In this document: positions 11,346 to 22,849 of the stretch, one piece after another
Layout: the number at the start of each line of letters is the position of its first letter
Position numbering within the stretch: position 1 is the stretch's first letter
Source: Moringa oleifera
Lineage: Eukaryota; Streptophyta; Magnoliopsida; Brassicales; Moringaceae
NCBI GenBank assembly: GCA_021397835.1
Contig: JAJFZO010000566.1
Location: 4,340,001 to 4,404,000, forward strand
DNA: 64,000 nucleotides
Reading direction: 5' to 3'
Made by a program: the position numbers and the translations under genes
The notes under the pieces: model-generated
What the model was told of the DNA's origin: nothing
Seen by the model: the letters and a program-made list of their open reading frames with translations, nothing else
The model's database searches: none

Positions 11346-13639
11346 TGTTCAACTGAAACTCAGTTACACTGGATATTTGATACAGGATCATTGGTAACAG
11401 AACCTTGCATATGTCAAGTTTTGCTCTGCATTGAGGCATCATCTTTTGTTCATAAGAAGTGAAGCTTTCATATTTCAAGCTTTATCCCATACAGAGGCAA
11501 AGGAGAACTGATCAGAAAGTGGAAAGTTTTTGGCTACTGTTTCTACTTGATTTAACGGGCTCTCTTCAATGACATATGATTTCCATCATCAAGGACATTG
11601 CATTTCAAATGCTTGACCTTTTTTGACACCAAAGTTGCTTTCATTAAACTGTGGAGTAAATTAAATTGGTTATCCTTAACATGAGATGTCCTTTGGTTAT
11701 GGAAAAATTCACCATTGGGCGTAGAGGTAAGTATAGAAGGTATTTATGTTATTTTCCCACAATTGAATGAAGCTGGTATTATTGTAAGATCCATAACTAC
11801 ATTCTACCACGGCAACCTGTATGGTGATCTTGGTTTAGAAAAAGTATTTCATGCAATGCAGGCTCTTTCTGGTTTTTTTGTGCTTTAGAATCTAAAATCA
11901 CAGAGCCGTGGTAAATATTATTTTTTGTGGAGTAAATTATTGACCAAGGAAGCAATGGTTATTTCATTTCTTATTCAGAGAACAAGTATCTTATCTAGCC
12001 TTAGAATAAATTTGTGCAGAGGTTATCCAAACAGTTAATGCATGGAAGACTGAATCTGAATGGTGTTATAACTGTAATGACACAGTATCAAACAGAAAGA
12101 TCTTGTTTACATCCAAAGTAATGTTCACAATTTGGGGAAATACAAATCTACCTCTACATGGGCAAACCTTTTGCTCGGCATCCATGTCTCATATGCTGAA
12201 ACAAAGTATCAATTATAAATGTGGTTGTATGTGGATTTGGCTGCAGGGTAGATGAAGTTAAACGAATTTTCCTATTTGACTGCTGTACCCAAAGGTCATT
12301 TATCAACTTGTGGTGGTGGACTTATAGAATCTCGGAGAGGGATTGGTACAAGGAATATAATTTCTCTTGCCTGAACCCCCCACCAGATCTTCAACCTATG
12401 CTGGTGTGAATTCTCAACATTCTATTTGGTCAGTATCATTCATGGAAAGGTCCAGTGCTTATCAATTGATTTAAACTGCCAGTTTGCTGGCCTCTTGACG
12501 TCATTTACTGCTTGATAATTTGGGTTTTTACTTTTCGATTTTTCCATAAGTTGCTTGTGATAAAGATTATTCTTCTGAAACCAAGGGCAAAAGCTTTAAG
12601 TTCTTATAATTTTTTTTTTTCAGGTTGACATGCTACCTTCCTGCGTTGTTCTTGTAGGTACCTTTACCCATTTACATTCTTGCACATAAAGATATTATGG
12701 CTACAGATGGTTTGTTATTGTTTTTGATGGCCAAGATCCTTGTTGGTAACTTCTACATCAACGGAAGTTTATCATATTTTTCTGTTTCAAAAGCTGAGAA
12801 TAATTCTCTATGCTTCTGCTAGGTTTCAGATTCTGAGGTTTTATCGTTCTCTGAAACATATTATGAAAAGCATCCATCTTGGTATCTTAGAGATGGACTA
12901 TTTGGGATGGGAATTTGATCTCGGTTATCGTTGTTTGTAGGACATTATTATCTTTCAAGACTCTGTTTGCCTTTTTTTTTTTCTCTATGATATGAAATGT
13001 AGCTGACCAATTTGTTATTAGTACTGATTTGCCTGATGCCCTCATGGGAGTTCTTCTAAACAAGGGATTCGTGGGTGAATGGTTCTGGATTTTTTTAGCA
13101 GAGCCAGGGGAGGGTGCTTCTTCTGTCTGGTGAGGGGCTTGAATTTTACTTGCAGTTTGGTGAAAGTTTTAATAGAGGAAAAATAAGGGGCAGGGCTTTA
13201 GGAAATTATGGTTTTGTTGGTACACTAGGTTGTGAAGGAACAAAAGCTTACGAAACCAAAGCGAACAATGTAAATTCATCATTCTCAAATCTCTAAGATG
13301 CAAGAGCCAAAAATAAGTCGAGTATTTTGCTTCCTATTAATAATCAATAAAACATCATGACCTCTAAATTCTATTTCTCTAAAGATAAAGTAATAATCTT
13401 AAAGTTTCTTGTCACTGAAAAGTAGTAACATAAAGTAGCATTTGGCTTAGATTAAATGGATCCTAAATGTCAAAAGCCAAAGACTTGAGGTCAAAAACTT
13501 GTATTCTCGATGATGTAATGGGTTCTTGACTATAGGCAAGCAACCTTTAGATTTTTGGAAGCTCAACACGATCACCTTACACCAAAACGAATCCTCACAG
13601 AAGGAGGCTGTAGCTTGGGAATTCAAAAGAAGGCTCCTT
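11346..13639. other. 3' flank of the PPR gene, no further gene recognised
   Basis: Composition here is less AT-rich than the distal spacers, so the first part may be 3' UTR. Short open frames at 12221-12409, 12740-12940 and 13114-13296 show no domain. Polypyrimidine-AG patterns near 12610-12622 resemble splice acceptors but cannot be tied to an exon. Nothing in this stretch supports a second gene. Confidence 0.5.
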
Positions 13640-13905
13640 TTTCTTCCTTTCTCATTATTACTAGCGAATATTTTTTCTGATTACAGTCACTGATCCATGC
13701 AGTGCGTTGCAGACTTTCGGGTGTCTCTTTCCACCATTAGTAAATCAATGTCGTGGCTGCGGTCTGGTTCATAGCCTGGATGGGATGGTGGCATGGAGCT
13801 TGTTCTCCATCATCTCCTTCTCTTAGTAGCATCATTAGTGCTTTGCTGCTGTTATTTCTCATCATTTCGATTCAGCTTTTTCCCACTGGCAGGTCACATA
13901 TGCTT
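13640..13905 (-). repeat. Diverged copy of local repeat family X
   Basis: This segment aligns, in the same plus orientation, with 45860-46130 of the duplicated block. Shared pieces include 'cttcctttctc', 'ttctgatta', 'gcagac', 'ccttctctt.gtagc', 'gccttgctgct/gctttgctgct' and 'ccatttcg.tt.agct'. The minus-strand open frame of the intact copies is here interrupted by stops and indels. Strand is given as that of the small ORF in the better copies. Confidence 0.7.
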
Positions 13906-14613
13906 TCATGAAGGTTGAGTTTCTTGTGTTACAATGAGAAGGAATTGCATATATTCAGCAGTTAGAAGTTTTTGGGAAAGGATAAAGTAACTCGAATTTT
14001 GTGAACTGTCTCCTCGACAAGCAACACGGGCTAAAATTTGCAGCAGCGGCTTAAGTACCCTCATTTTGATGGCTCTAATTTTTGAGGTTTACTGCTTAAA
14101 ATGGAGTGTTTTTTTTATTTTTGTTTTTTTTTTTTTGGGATCAAACACAGAGTAGGACAAGCTGAGATTAGTGATGATGCACCTTGAAGGGAAAGTACTT
14201 TAATGGCACCATAGGTGGATGAAGCACAAGAGGTCTACTTTTGAGGTAATCTAGATTTATTACTTTTTAGAAATGAAAAATAAGTTTGGTGAAACTGTGT
14301 TATCTTATGTTGTGCTTGAGATTGTGGGGTTAAAACAAATTGCTACTATTCAAGAATTCTGTTAAGAATTTGAAAGCCTACTTAGCCTAGTGCAACTTCC
14401 AAATGATTATGCATATCCATTAGCAACTAAAATAAGAAAATTTTAGATTAATTAGGTTATAAAACTTTAACCTGTGCACTCAATCTATCTAAGAAGCTTG
14501 AATCCCTCATCTTTGATGTCCCTACCAAGCCTTTTTATACCAATTATAGAAATCCATATACAACACCTATTAGCCAAATCATAAACCACCTACCTCCAAA
14601 GCCTGAACGACCA

Positions 14614-14925
14614 TTGCTTCCTAAACCAAAAGGAGTTTTCTTCCAGCCTCAACCACCAAGGTACCTTGCAACCAATTATACCCCTAGACCACCAATAAGA
14701 AGAGTAGAAACCATTAGTTTCAAAAACACCAGAACCCCAACTAAAGAAGAAAAGGACGTTAAAAGGAGGAGGAAACTTTGTATTTGGTGTAGTATCAAGT
14801 TTGAGAAAGGGCATTATTTCATGAGGTCTCAGTTGTTCCAATTGCTAGTAGAAAAGATTGATGAAATAACAGTTGAAGTGGAAGAAACATCAGAAGGAGT
14901 GGAAGTCAAAGAAAAGGTGCCATAG
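14614..14925 (+). pseudogene. Gypsy gag C-terminal fragment
   Basis: A 103-codon open piece. Proline- and lysine-rich sequence leads to RRRKLCIWCSIKFEKGHYF, which resembles the Gypsy gag motif with a Cys-x2-Cys followed by G-H before the protease (the usual fourth Cys is missing). It lies directly upstream of the degenerate protease site. The overlapping minus-strand open frame at 14590-14841 is a shadow. Confidence 0.6.
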
Positions 14926-15037
14926 GGAGAATTTGGAAACAACTAGTTTCTAGTCATATCTTTGCATGTATTGCTAGGCATGGAAGATCCTCAAACCATG
15001 AGGATCTAATGCAAAATTAAAAACCTCAAGGGAATGA

Positions 15038-15076
15038 TTCTAATCGATATTAAAAGCACCTACAACTTTTTAAACT
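15038..15076 (+). pseudogene. Degenerate Gypsy aspartic protease active site
   Basis: The translation reads ILIDIKSTYNFLN. Gypsy proteases typically have a D-S-G triad followed by S/T-H-N-F. Here the Asp remains but the next two residues are Ile-Lys, so the site is inactive. Its position between gag and reverse transcriptase is as expected. Confidence 0.65.
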
Positions 15077-15599
15077 AGTCAACGGTAAAAGGATAAGATG
15101 TAGGACTCAGCTTATTCTTAGGGCTAGTATTGTAGTGGCAAATGGTGAACAAGGGTTCAAGAAATATGTCCAAAGTTGATATGGGAGACACAAGGAATGC
15201 AATGCCACACTGATTTCATGGTTTTAACATTCATGGGGTTTAACGTAGTTTTAAGTGCGCAATGGTTAATGATGTGGAAATTTACTAACCTAACTATGAG
15301 GATCAATCATGACTAGAGATAAATCACCCTCACTAGGATAGTAAAAAAAAAGGTACAATTAGCCTATAAGAAATAAACCATCAAGATTACTAACTTCTCT
15401 AACAGCATGTAAACCTTACTTATGATTGTTGCATTTGAAACCTCAAAAGAAACTAATGAAAGAACTAAGCAACACTGACCCCTTGATTTGCAGAAGTTCT
15501 TATTGCAGTTTGAACATGTGTTTACACTGCTTGGAGGGTTGCTACATCGGAGAGTGAATGATCATATGATCTCCATAGTTGATGAAAATTAAACTGTCA

Positions 15600-15960
15600 A
15601 TGTACAACAAATAGATAGCTTATCCTAGTGAAAAAGAAAAATAATATATGGGAGACTTTACATTGACTATAGGTAGTTGAATAAGCCCACGATCAAAGAT
15701 TGTTTCCAATACCTTGGGTGGAAGAGCTTTTAGATGAGCTGGCAAGATCTTGTTATTTCACTAAGCTTGATCTAAGATCTTATCATCACCATATCAGGAT
15801 GCATGAATTTACTATTTACAAAATAACTTTCAAAACTCATCATGGATATTATGCATTTTTGGTAATGCCCTTTAGATTGACCAATACTCTATCAACCTTC
15901 CAAAGCTTGATGGACCATATTTTTCAACCTTACCTTTGAAGTTTTGTCCTTGTATGTGTG
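15600..15960 (+). pseudogene. Gypsy reverse transcriptase fragment
   Basis: The longest open part, 15700-15939, contains the classic Ty3/Gypsy blocks: a PIPWVEELLDEL-type start, FTKLDLRSYHHHIRMHE (fingers/palm, first catalytic Asp in LDLRS), then KITFKTHHGYYAFLVMPF and FQSLMDHIFQPYL. The expected next block with the YxDD pair (near 15970-16020) is interrupted by a T tract and frameshift. It is a dead remnant of the polymerase that copies element RNA into DNA. Confidence 0.85.
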
Positions 15961-16899
15961 TGTGTGTTGTTTTTTTAATGATATCTTGGTTTATTCTAAT
16001 GATTAGAACACTTACTTGCAGCATTAGAAGCTTGTATTTTAGCTGTTACAACAACATCAGTTGTTCCTCAAGAAGTCTAAATAGGACTTTGGAGCCACTA
16101 AGATTAAATACTTAGGTCATGTTATAAGTAGTCAAGGTGTTGTCATTGAGTGATGACAAGATCTTTTGTATAAATCAATGGCCGTATCTTAAGTCCATTA
16201 AAGAGCTTAGGGGTTTTTTAGGTTTGACGGAGTAGTACAAAAGGTTCATTAAGGGTTATGGTGTTGTGGCTTAACCCTTGACCACCTTACTTAAGAAGAA
16301 TGCCTTTGTGTGGTCTTATTAAGCTTGTGCAGCTTTGAATACCTTAAAAAATGTGATGGCGAATGCTCTTATACTAGCATTACTCTACTTTAACGTCTTA
16401 TTCATTATAGAGTTTGATGCTTCTCATAGGGGTGTTGGGGCTATTCTTAGTCAAAAAGGTAGACCAATAGCTTATTTTAATGAGAGCCTTTCTATAAGAC
16501 ATTAAGCTTTGTTTGTGTGAGAAGGAAATGATTAAGAAATGAAACTCTTATGTGTTAGTAGAAGGTTCCAAATCATAACTAAATATTATAGTCTCAGATT
16601 TTTGGTTGACCAAAAAATTACTACACTAGCTTAGCAGCTTTTAGGTGATAAAGATAATGAGATATGATTATGAAGTCATATACAGAAAAGGTTCCACTAA
16701 TGTAGTAGCAAATGCCTTTTTAAGATTTCATAAGCTGAATTCAAGGCCATTTCAATCTTTAACACTGAGTTATTAAAGCAAATTTAGAGATCTTGGTTAT
16801 AGAATTCACATTTGGTAAAAACTCATGTATAAACTCAAGAATAATCAGCATACTAACATTAAGTATGCTAGGTAGGCTGATCAAAATTAAGGAAAAAAG

Positions 16900-17670
16900 G
16901 GATACTACTTGTAGGGTAATGTCTATCCAAGAATATTACAACCTTTACCTATCCCAAAAAAGGTATATATAGAGATTTTTATGGACTTTATTGATGGTTT
17001 ACCAAAGTTTGAGGGTAAGGGATCCATCTTGGTTATGTTGGATAAGCTTAGTAAGTATACCCATTTTATTCCTCTTGCTCGTCCTTAAATTGCACTGTAG
17101 GTGGTTTAGGTGTTTAAATCAATTACCTATTAGTATTATTTTCAAACTGAGATAAGATCTTTCAAAGCTCATTTTGGAAGGAGCTCTTCATGTAAGGAGT
17201 TGGATTGAGGATGTTTACTACTTATCATCTTTAAAATAATTATGGGTAGACTAACGTTGTTAACGGAGCTTGAAGACTTACCTACATTGTATGGCTATTG
17301 AAAGACCTATGGTTTAAGCTAAATGGATTCCCATGTTAGAGTGGTGTTATAACATTACATACCATATAACTATACACAACACACCATATGAGATAGTGTA
17401 TGGACAATTCGCCCCTGTCCACATGCCATACCTACCTTGTTGTTCCAAAGTAGAAGTTGCTAACATGAGTATTCAAGTAAGAAAAGCTGCTATTAAACTT
17501 CTTAAGTTCCATTTCCAGAAGGCACAAAATAGGATGACTCAGAGAAGCTAACAAGGATAGGTCAAATAGGCAGTTTGATGTAGAAGATTGGGTTTACTTG
17601 AAGCTTTCACCATTTAGACAGAAAAATGCGATTAACAAGCAATGCTCAAAGCTTACAATTAAATATTTTA
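16900..17670 (+). pseudogene. Gypsy integrase fragment
   Basis: The core can be read from MDFIDGLPKFEGKGSILVMLDKLSKYTHFIPL near 16981-17080, which carries the first catalytic Asp of the D,D,E integrase core. A 72-codon piece at 17333-17551 (W.YN.TYH..I..TPYEIVYGQ) matches the core's end and the Gypsy post-core region. DVEDWVYLKLSPFRQ at 17578-17622 matches the C-terminal GPY/F-type domain, which is cut off before its end by the caulimovirid junction. Confidence 0.85.
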
Positions 17671-17679
17671 TGAAAGGGG

Positions 17680-19050
17680 TTTTTATGCAGTATCCTTCAT
17701 TGCATATTTTTGCTTTAGTAAGTTTATACTTTATTTGTAACTTGACACCATTAGCTTCACATAATTTTTTAGTTATTTTTTCATAGTATTAGGTAGGTAT
17801 TAGTCCTCCTTGAATACAATTTCAGTCTGCTCTTGAATCTATTAAAGTTATCGTACTACGATAAAAATCATTATTTACCACTAATATTATATTGACATGC
17901 CATTTTGTATTTGTATTTTATTCATAAAATCTTTTTTTCCCTCTTTTTTGTTTTCTTTTGTTGGATATCTTAATTTTTCTTTTTGTAATTGACTAATCTG
18001 TCTTTTGAGCCTATTAATTTCTAATTGAAGATCTTGAGTTTTAACTTTTTTAATTTTCTTGGTTGGAGTTAATGCTTTATATGAATTATGAGGTTTAACA
18101 TTTTGTTTATCATTTGTTTGTAATATCATGTTGATCATCTTGTAATTACATACCTTTTTTTTATTCATATGGTGTGTATTATTTTATTTTTTTTCTTTTT
18201 GTAGGTCTTTTAGGCTTAATTGTCTTAAAGGGAGATTTCTTCTTTTTTGATAAATAATATGCTAGTTTTCTCAAATTGTTCTTCTAAAGTTTTTATTTTT
18301 TCTAATATTGTGTCATCATCTTTTGTTAAGGTTGGTAGTTGTTCTCTAGGAACATCACATATAGGTTTATTGGGATTGATAAGCAATTTTTCTAAACTGA
18401 AGGTTCCTACTTCTTATTTTTCTGGTGGATGTTGATTAGTTTCTTTTACCTTACTAACTTGTTTGGTTATCATGCAATTTTGCTTATATATTGGTTGGTT
18501 AAGTTCATTGGATGGGATTGTTATAACTAGATTCTCATGGGATTGTGCTTGTGTTAAATAGGGGTGTGTTCCAATTTTTTCTAGACTTTTGGTTATATAT
18601 ATATATTTTTGTGTTGCCTCTTCTATTATGTTTACTTGGTTTTTAAAAGGGTACTCTAAATTATTGTTTTGCATAAACTATTCAAACAATGTAGAGAATC
18701 TTATATTTTTTATGTTCTTATAATATATTTCTTTAATTTGTTGCCTCTGTTCTTTTGTGTTTGTCCTCATGAACCATTCTCGTTTTTGTTTATTTTCTTA
18801 TGAATTGAAATCCATCTTTAATAATTCTTTATCTATACTAAAATTAGTTTTAATTTTTGATGCTTCATAATTTTTTTATTCCTAAATAGGATAGAGATGG
18901 ATTACATACTCTTGGGGTTGTAGAATCCCATTTTATTCTTTTTTTTTTAACGGGTGTATTGTTTTCTTTGAATAACTTGTGTGAGTGTTGACCAATTTTG
19001 TAAGCCCTGTTCTACTTCTAGTATACTATGGTAATGATAATTTTGTATAG
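17680..19050 (-). mobile_element. Endogenous caulimovirid block A (minus strand, partial)
   Basis: Block A is a direct, same-orientation copy of about 26700-28075 in the larger viral unit. Both hold two coding remnants on minus in the same order: 17887-18168 (93 codons, Lys-rich, coiled-coil-like heptads) and 18414-18674 (86 codons). It represents polyprotein sequence upstream of and into the protease. The left edge abuts Gypsy integrase near 17680-17705. The right edge ends sharply near 19050, where the orientation switches. It is an old broken copy with stops and shifts, not a functional virus. Confidence 0.8.
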
Positions 19051-19855
19051 GTATTCTCAGAATCAATAGACCAACATTTTAAGCACTTAAGAGGTTTTTT
19101 AAATATAGTGAAACACAACGGTTTAGTTATATTAGCCAAGAAAATGAAGTTATTTCAAACACAGATAAGATTTTTGGGCTTTGAGATATTTCAAGGAATA
19201 ATAACCTTTATTATTATAGCAATGTAATTTGTGCTGATGAAATAAAGGACAAGACATAGTTACAAAGATTTTTAGGATGTTTGAATTATGTGTTAGATTT
19301 TATGTCCTACCTCAGACAGGTGAGCAAATCATTATTTAATAGGTTAAGAAAAAAATCCTCTAGGATGGACCCTTGAAATGACAGGAATAATCAAAATATT
19401 AAAAAAAAAAAGTAAAGACTTTACCTTATCTAGGAATTTTTAACCTTAAAGCACAATAAATAGTACAAAATATGCATATGATTTAGGTTACGGAGAAATC
19501 CTTATCCAAATAATACAAAATCAAGAATAAATAGTAAGGTACTATTTGAAAATATGGTCATAAGCAAAAGAAAATTATTCCACAATGAAAAAGAAAATTT
19601 TAGCAATAGTATTGTGTATTTTCAAATTTCAAGATGATTTATATAATAAAACTTTTATTTAAAAATATATTATAAAGCTGCTAAAGAAGTTTTACAAAAG
19701 GATGTTCAAAATTTAGTTTCAAAACAAATATTTGTTAGAGGACAAGCCATTTTGTTAGTCTTTGATTTTGCTATTGAATTTATCAAAGGAGATAAAAATT
19801 CTATCTCTAATTTTTTAACACGAGAATTCTTATAGGGAAGAACAATGAAGGAAAA

Positions 19856-21404
19856 ATGAGTACTCCTAAAAAACCACTAGGCCAGAAACCTTCACCCAGT
19901 ATCCCTAAGTCTTATGCCTTAAGAAATCCAGAGATAGGTCAATCTAGTCAAAAGAAAGGAAAGACCTCACAACATTTTTCTTATTTTACTCCTTTAGAAT
20001 CTACTTATGTAGAAGCATTAGTAGAATCTAATAAACACATAATTCCTTAGTTTTTAAGACCCATTTCATTCGGATCTTTTAGTCAAAAATCAAAAAATCA
20101 AGATGCTCGTTATATCCTTAAGAATATTCTCTGACCCCATAAATTACACAGATATTCTTGTAGGGGTAAAAAGTGAAAATATTTCTGTTTCACATTTTGT
20201 CAAAAGATTTTTTTTTGTTTAGTTTTCATTATATTACAGACAATCCTCGCAAAACTTAATAATTTTATGAGTTCATTTTGGTAGACACTAAGTCTGCCGA
20301 AATTACTTATATTGAGGATAAAATTAATTCATTAAAAATTGCTTATTCAAAATGTCGTATCAAGAAAATTATTATAGAACAACAGTTGAATCAAAATCTG
20401 TTTACCTCAAAACATTTTTTCCAAAAATTTGTACATCAAGCATATAATTATTAAGATTATAAGAAAGCTTGATACAAAGCTTTTTTAATCAGAAATACTG
20501 ATCATTAATTGTTTTTTCATTTTGATTGGAACTGTTTTAAGCAATTTCCAAATTGGTTTTCAGAATTGTCATTTTATATGGGGTATTCTCGAAATACTTT
20601 TACCACAAGTTTATCAAGGCTTTAAAGAATTTTAAAAAAGTAAAATATTCTTGAAAAATAAAGTTCTTAATGTTCATTGCTATCTTATCAATACCTTGGA
20701 TATTTTGCTGGGATTATGTGATAGTCCAATAATTACCAATCCCTTATAATTAGATCCTAGCAAGACAAATAAGAATCAAATAGTGGAATTCATTCAAGAC
20801 AGAACTTGCGAAGACACTGACTATTCTCAAATGGGTGACAGATGATCCTGATAAGACTACTTAACTCGTACATATTTCATCATCTTTCTCCAAGAATCAA
20901 CTTCAAATTGATGTATCTTCAACAAAATCCAAAAAAGATTATAAGAGAAAATTCAAAGAAGTTTTATCCTAGTTAGGAAGTGATTCAGATGAAGAAGATA
21001 ATAAAGCACCAACAAGAAGCATTGGGTCATCAGACCTGTATGGAGGCCAAATGTCATAGGATATTTTTGAATTTTAGAAATAAGAATAGGAGACATTTGA
21101 AGCAAGAACAAGATGTCGAAAAAAAAAACTCAATAAATGATTGAGGCATACCCTACTAGTGCAGGCTCTTATCCCTAAGACTCTTCACAGTAGACGGGTT
21201 GCAATTAACAAGAGGCATTACGTAAAAAAGCTCATAAGGAACCTTTTTTATGGACAGACTTTATCTTGTAGCCTTCACTTACTACTTTTACTTTTAGAAA
21301 AAAAAAAAGCTGAGTTGGTAAGAAAAAAAAGCTTATTAAAGAAGATCAGAAGACTTCAAGGATTAAAAGATCAAAGGACACATCAAAAGACCAATCAAGA
21401 CTAA
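19856..21404 (+). pseudogene. Caulimovirid second ORF remnant (block B)
   Basis: This follows the RNase H remnant directly. The start (64 codons, 19856-20050) is Ser/Pro/Lys-rich, and an 87-codon Lys-rich piece lies at 21141-21404. The part between is open only in short bits with many stops. A corresponding minus-strand region lies at 23485-25030. In some endogenous caulimovirid groups (florendoviruses) a second ORF of unknown function follows the polyprotein. The position fits that, but the assignment is an inference. Confidence 0.5.
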
Positions 21405-22010
21405 AGATAATATATCAAAAGAAAGGGTCAAAAGCAAAAAGCATCATAAGGATTCAAGGAATCAAAAGGACATATCACAAGATAAGCATAAATCTATCGT
21501 TCATAGGATATGAAGATATATTAGAAGCAGAAGATATATTATTCAACATAATAACAAGTGATGAAGACTATACCAGCATAAAATCAATGATGTAAACTGC
21601 AAATGCTAACACAAAAGAAGACCATTTTATGGCTTCACTCACTACTTTTTCTTTTGGAAAAGAAAAGCTGAGCCGATAAGATTAAAGACTTGACAACACA
21701 TCAAGATACATCACCAAGACAAAAGGAATCCAAAGGACACATCAAGACATATCAAAGCATAAAAAAGACACAAGGAATCCAAAAGATACGTCAAGGCACA
21801 TCAAGACAAAGAAAAAGGAATCAAGAGGACATTAAGGTGTTATAGGACACATCAAGGCACATCATGACAAAAAAAAAAGGAATCAAAAGGACATTAAGGT
21901 GTTATAGGGCACATCAAGGCACATCAAGATAAAGGAAAAAGAATCAAAAGGACATTAAAGTGTTATAAGACACATCAAGACACATCAAAACACATCAAGA
22001 CAAAGGGTTC
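21405..22010 (+). repeat. Caulimovirid intergenic tandem-like repeats (block B)
   Basis: The stretch is built from imperfect copies of 'ggacacatcaag', 'acaaaggaatc' and 'aaggacattaaggtgttat', strongly purine-biased on plus. The matching minus-strand region is 22850-23480. It lies between the second ORF remnant and the promoter, where caulimovirids have their large intergenic region. Confidence 0.75.
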
Positions 22011-22063
22011 GAAAAGACTTTCAAGAAGATGCATATTTCATAAGAAAATCAAGACTTTCTCAC

Positions 22064-22070
22064 TATAAAA
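22064..22070 (+). promoter_or_regulatory. TATA box of viral pregenomic promoter, block B
   Basis: TATAAAA in the context 'cactataaaaggagc', with a conserved downstream leader containing 'gcaagagcgaattca'. The same arrangement occurs on minus at 22806-22812. Its place after the intergenic region and upstream of the leader matches the pregenomic RNA promoter of caulimovirids. Current activity is unknown. Confidence 0.65.
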
Positions 22071-22386
22071 GGAGCTCAAAAGCAAGAAACAAGGCAGAAG
22101 ACGCAAGAGCGAATTCAAAGGAGATTCCAAAGCTCTCTAGTTTTCTTTAAAATTTCATTATTATTATTATTTCTAATTATTTATTTCATTTCTGTTTTAC
22201 GATTACTATTTTCATTAATATTTTCATTATTTTTTTCATCGCTATTTATTATTTTTCATATTTGCCTTAGTGATTTATATTACTGCTAGTTAGGTCCTCT
22301 CCAGTACTAACCAACGAATTTCACAAGCTGACCAACACTAGTGCTTGGGACTCATCATGATACTATTTTTCTTCCAACGGTCACTT

Positions 22387-22399
22387 GGCTCTGATACCG
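22387..22399 (-). other. Met-tRNA primer binding site, internal copy
   Basis: Minus strand reads CGGTATCAGAGCC, which differs from TGGTATCAGAGC by the first base only. It lies within a leader homologous to 28366-28530 and near the centre of the inverted repeat. This is a primer site, not a tRNA gene. Confidence 0.75.
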
Positions 22400-22805
22400 T
22401 TTCTTGCTCAGGTTAATAGTTCAGTTTTGGTGAGGAGCTAACTAGCAGTAATTAGATCACTAAGGCAAATATAAAAAATAGTAAATAGTGATAAAAACAG
22501 TAATGAAAATAATAATAAAAATAGTAATTGTAAAATAGTAATGAAATAAATAATTAAGAATAATAATACTGAAACGATAATTTATTGCATATTGATATTG
22601 GTTCAAAAACTTACAAAAATATTCTCAAAATTTTACCTTTAATTTGTAATACAAGAAGTGTTAGCTCATGCAAAGAGAAAATATTTTGAAGGAAAATTTG
22701 GAAGAAAACTAAGTCTGGAAACTAAATCTTGATTTTGGGGGAGCTTTAGAATCTCCTCTGAATTCGCTCTTGCGCCCTCTACATTGCTTTTTGCTTTTGG
22801 CCTCC

Positions 22806-22812
22806 TTTTATA
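22806..22812 (-). promoter_or_regulatory. TATA box of viral pregenomic promoter, block C
   Basis: Minus strand reads TATAAAA followed by 'ggaggcc', in the same context as 22064-22070 in inverse orientation. The two promoters point toward each other across about 740 bp. Confidence 0.65.
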
Positions 22813-22849
22813 GTGAGAAAGTCTTGATTTTCTTGTGAAGTAAGCATCT

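Larger units (their letters stand above)
14290..17680 (+). mobile_element. Decayed, 3'-truncated Ty3/Gypsy LTR retrotransposon
   Basis: Gypsy domain order is visible on plus: a gag tail, a degenerate aspartic protease site at 15038-15076, reverse transcriptase at about 15600-15960, RNase H remnants around 16380-16500, and integrase from about 16900 to 17670. Frames shift repeatedly and carry many stops. The element breaks off inside the integrase C-terminal region, exactly where caulimovirid sequence begins (17680-17705). No downstream LTR was found, and no upstream LTR was recognised either. Confidence 0.85.
19050..22310 (+). mobile_element. Endogenous caulimovirid block B (plus strand, partial)
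   Basis: Block B is an inverted copy of about 22470-25815. In order on plus it holds the later part of the reverse transcriptase and RNase H (19050-19830), a second coding region of unknown function (19856-21404), a non-coding region with short tandem repeats (21405-22010), a TATA-box promoter (22064-22070) and the start of the leader, ending near 22310. The reverse transcriptase is truncated at its 5' side by the 19050 junction. Reading frames carry many stops. Confidence 0.8.

Noticed and set aside
14590..14841. 83-codon minus-strand open frame
   Set aside because: Antisense shadow of the Gypsy gag fragment.
21405..22010. Short repeats suggestive of a CRISPR array
   Set aside because: Repeats are imperfect, without constant spacers, lie in plant DNA between viral features, and recur inversely at 22850-23480.
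22387..22399. Match to tRNA-Met sequence as a possible tRNA gene
   Set aside because: Only about 12 bases match and no cloverleaf surrounds them; it is a primer binding site.
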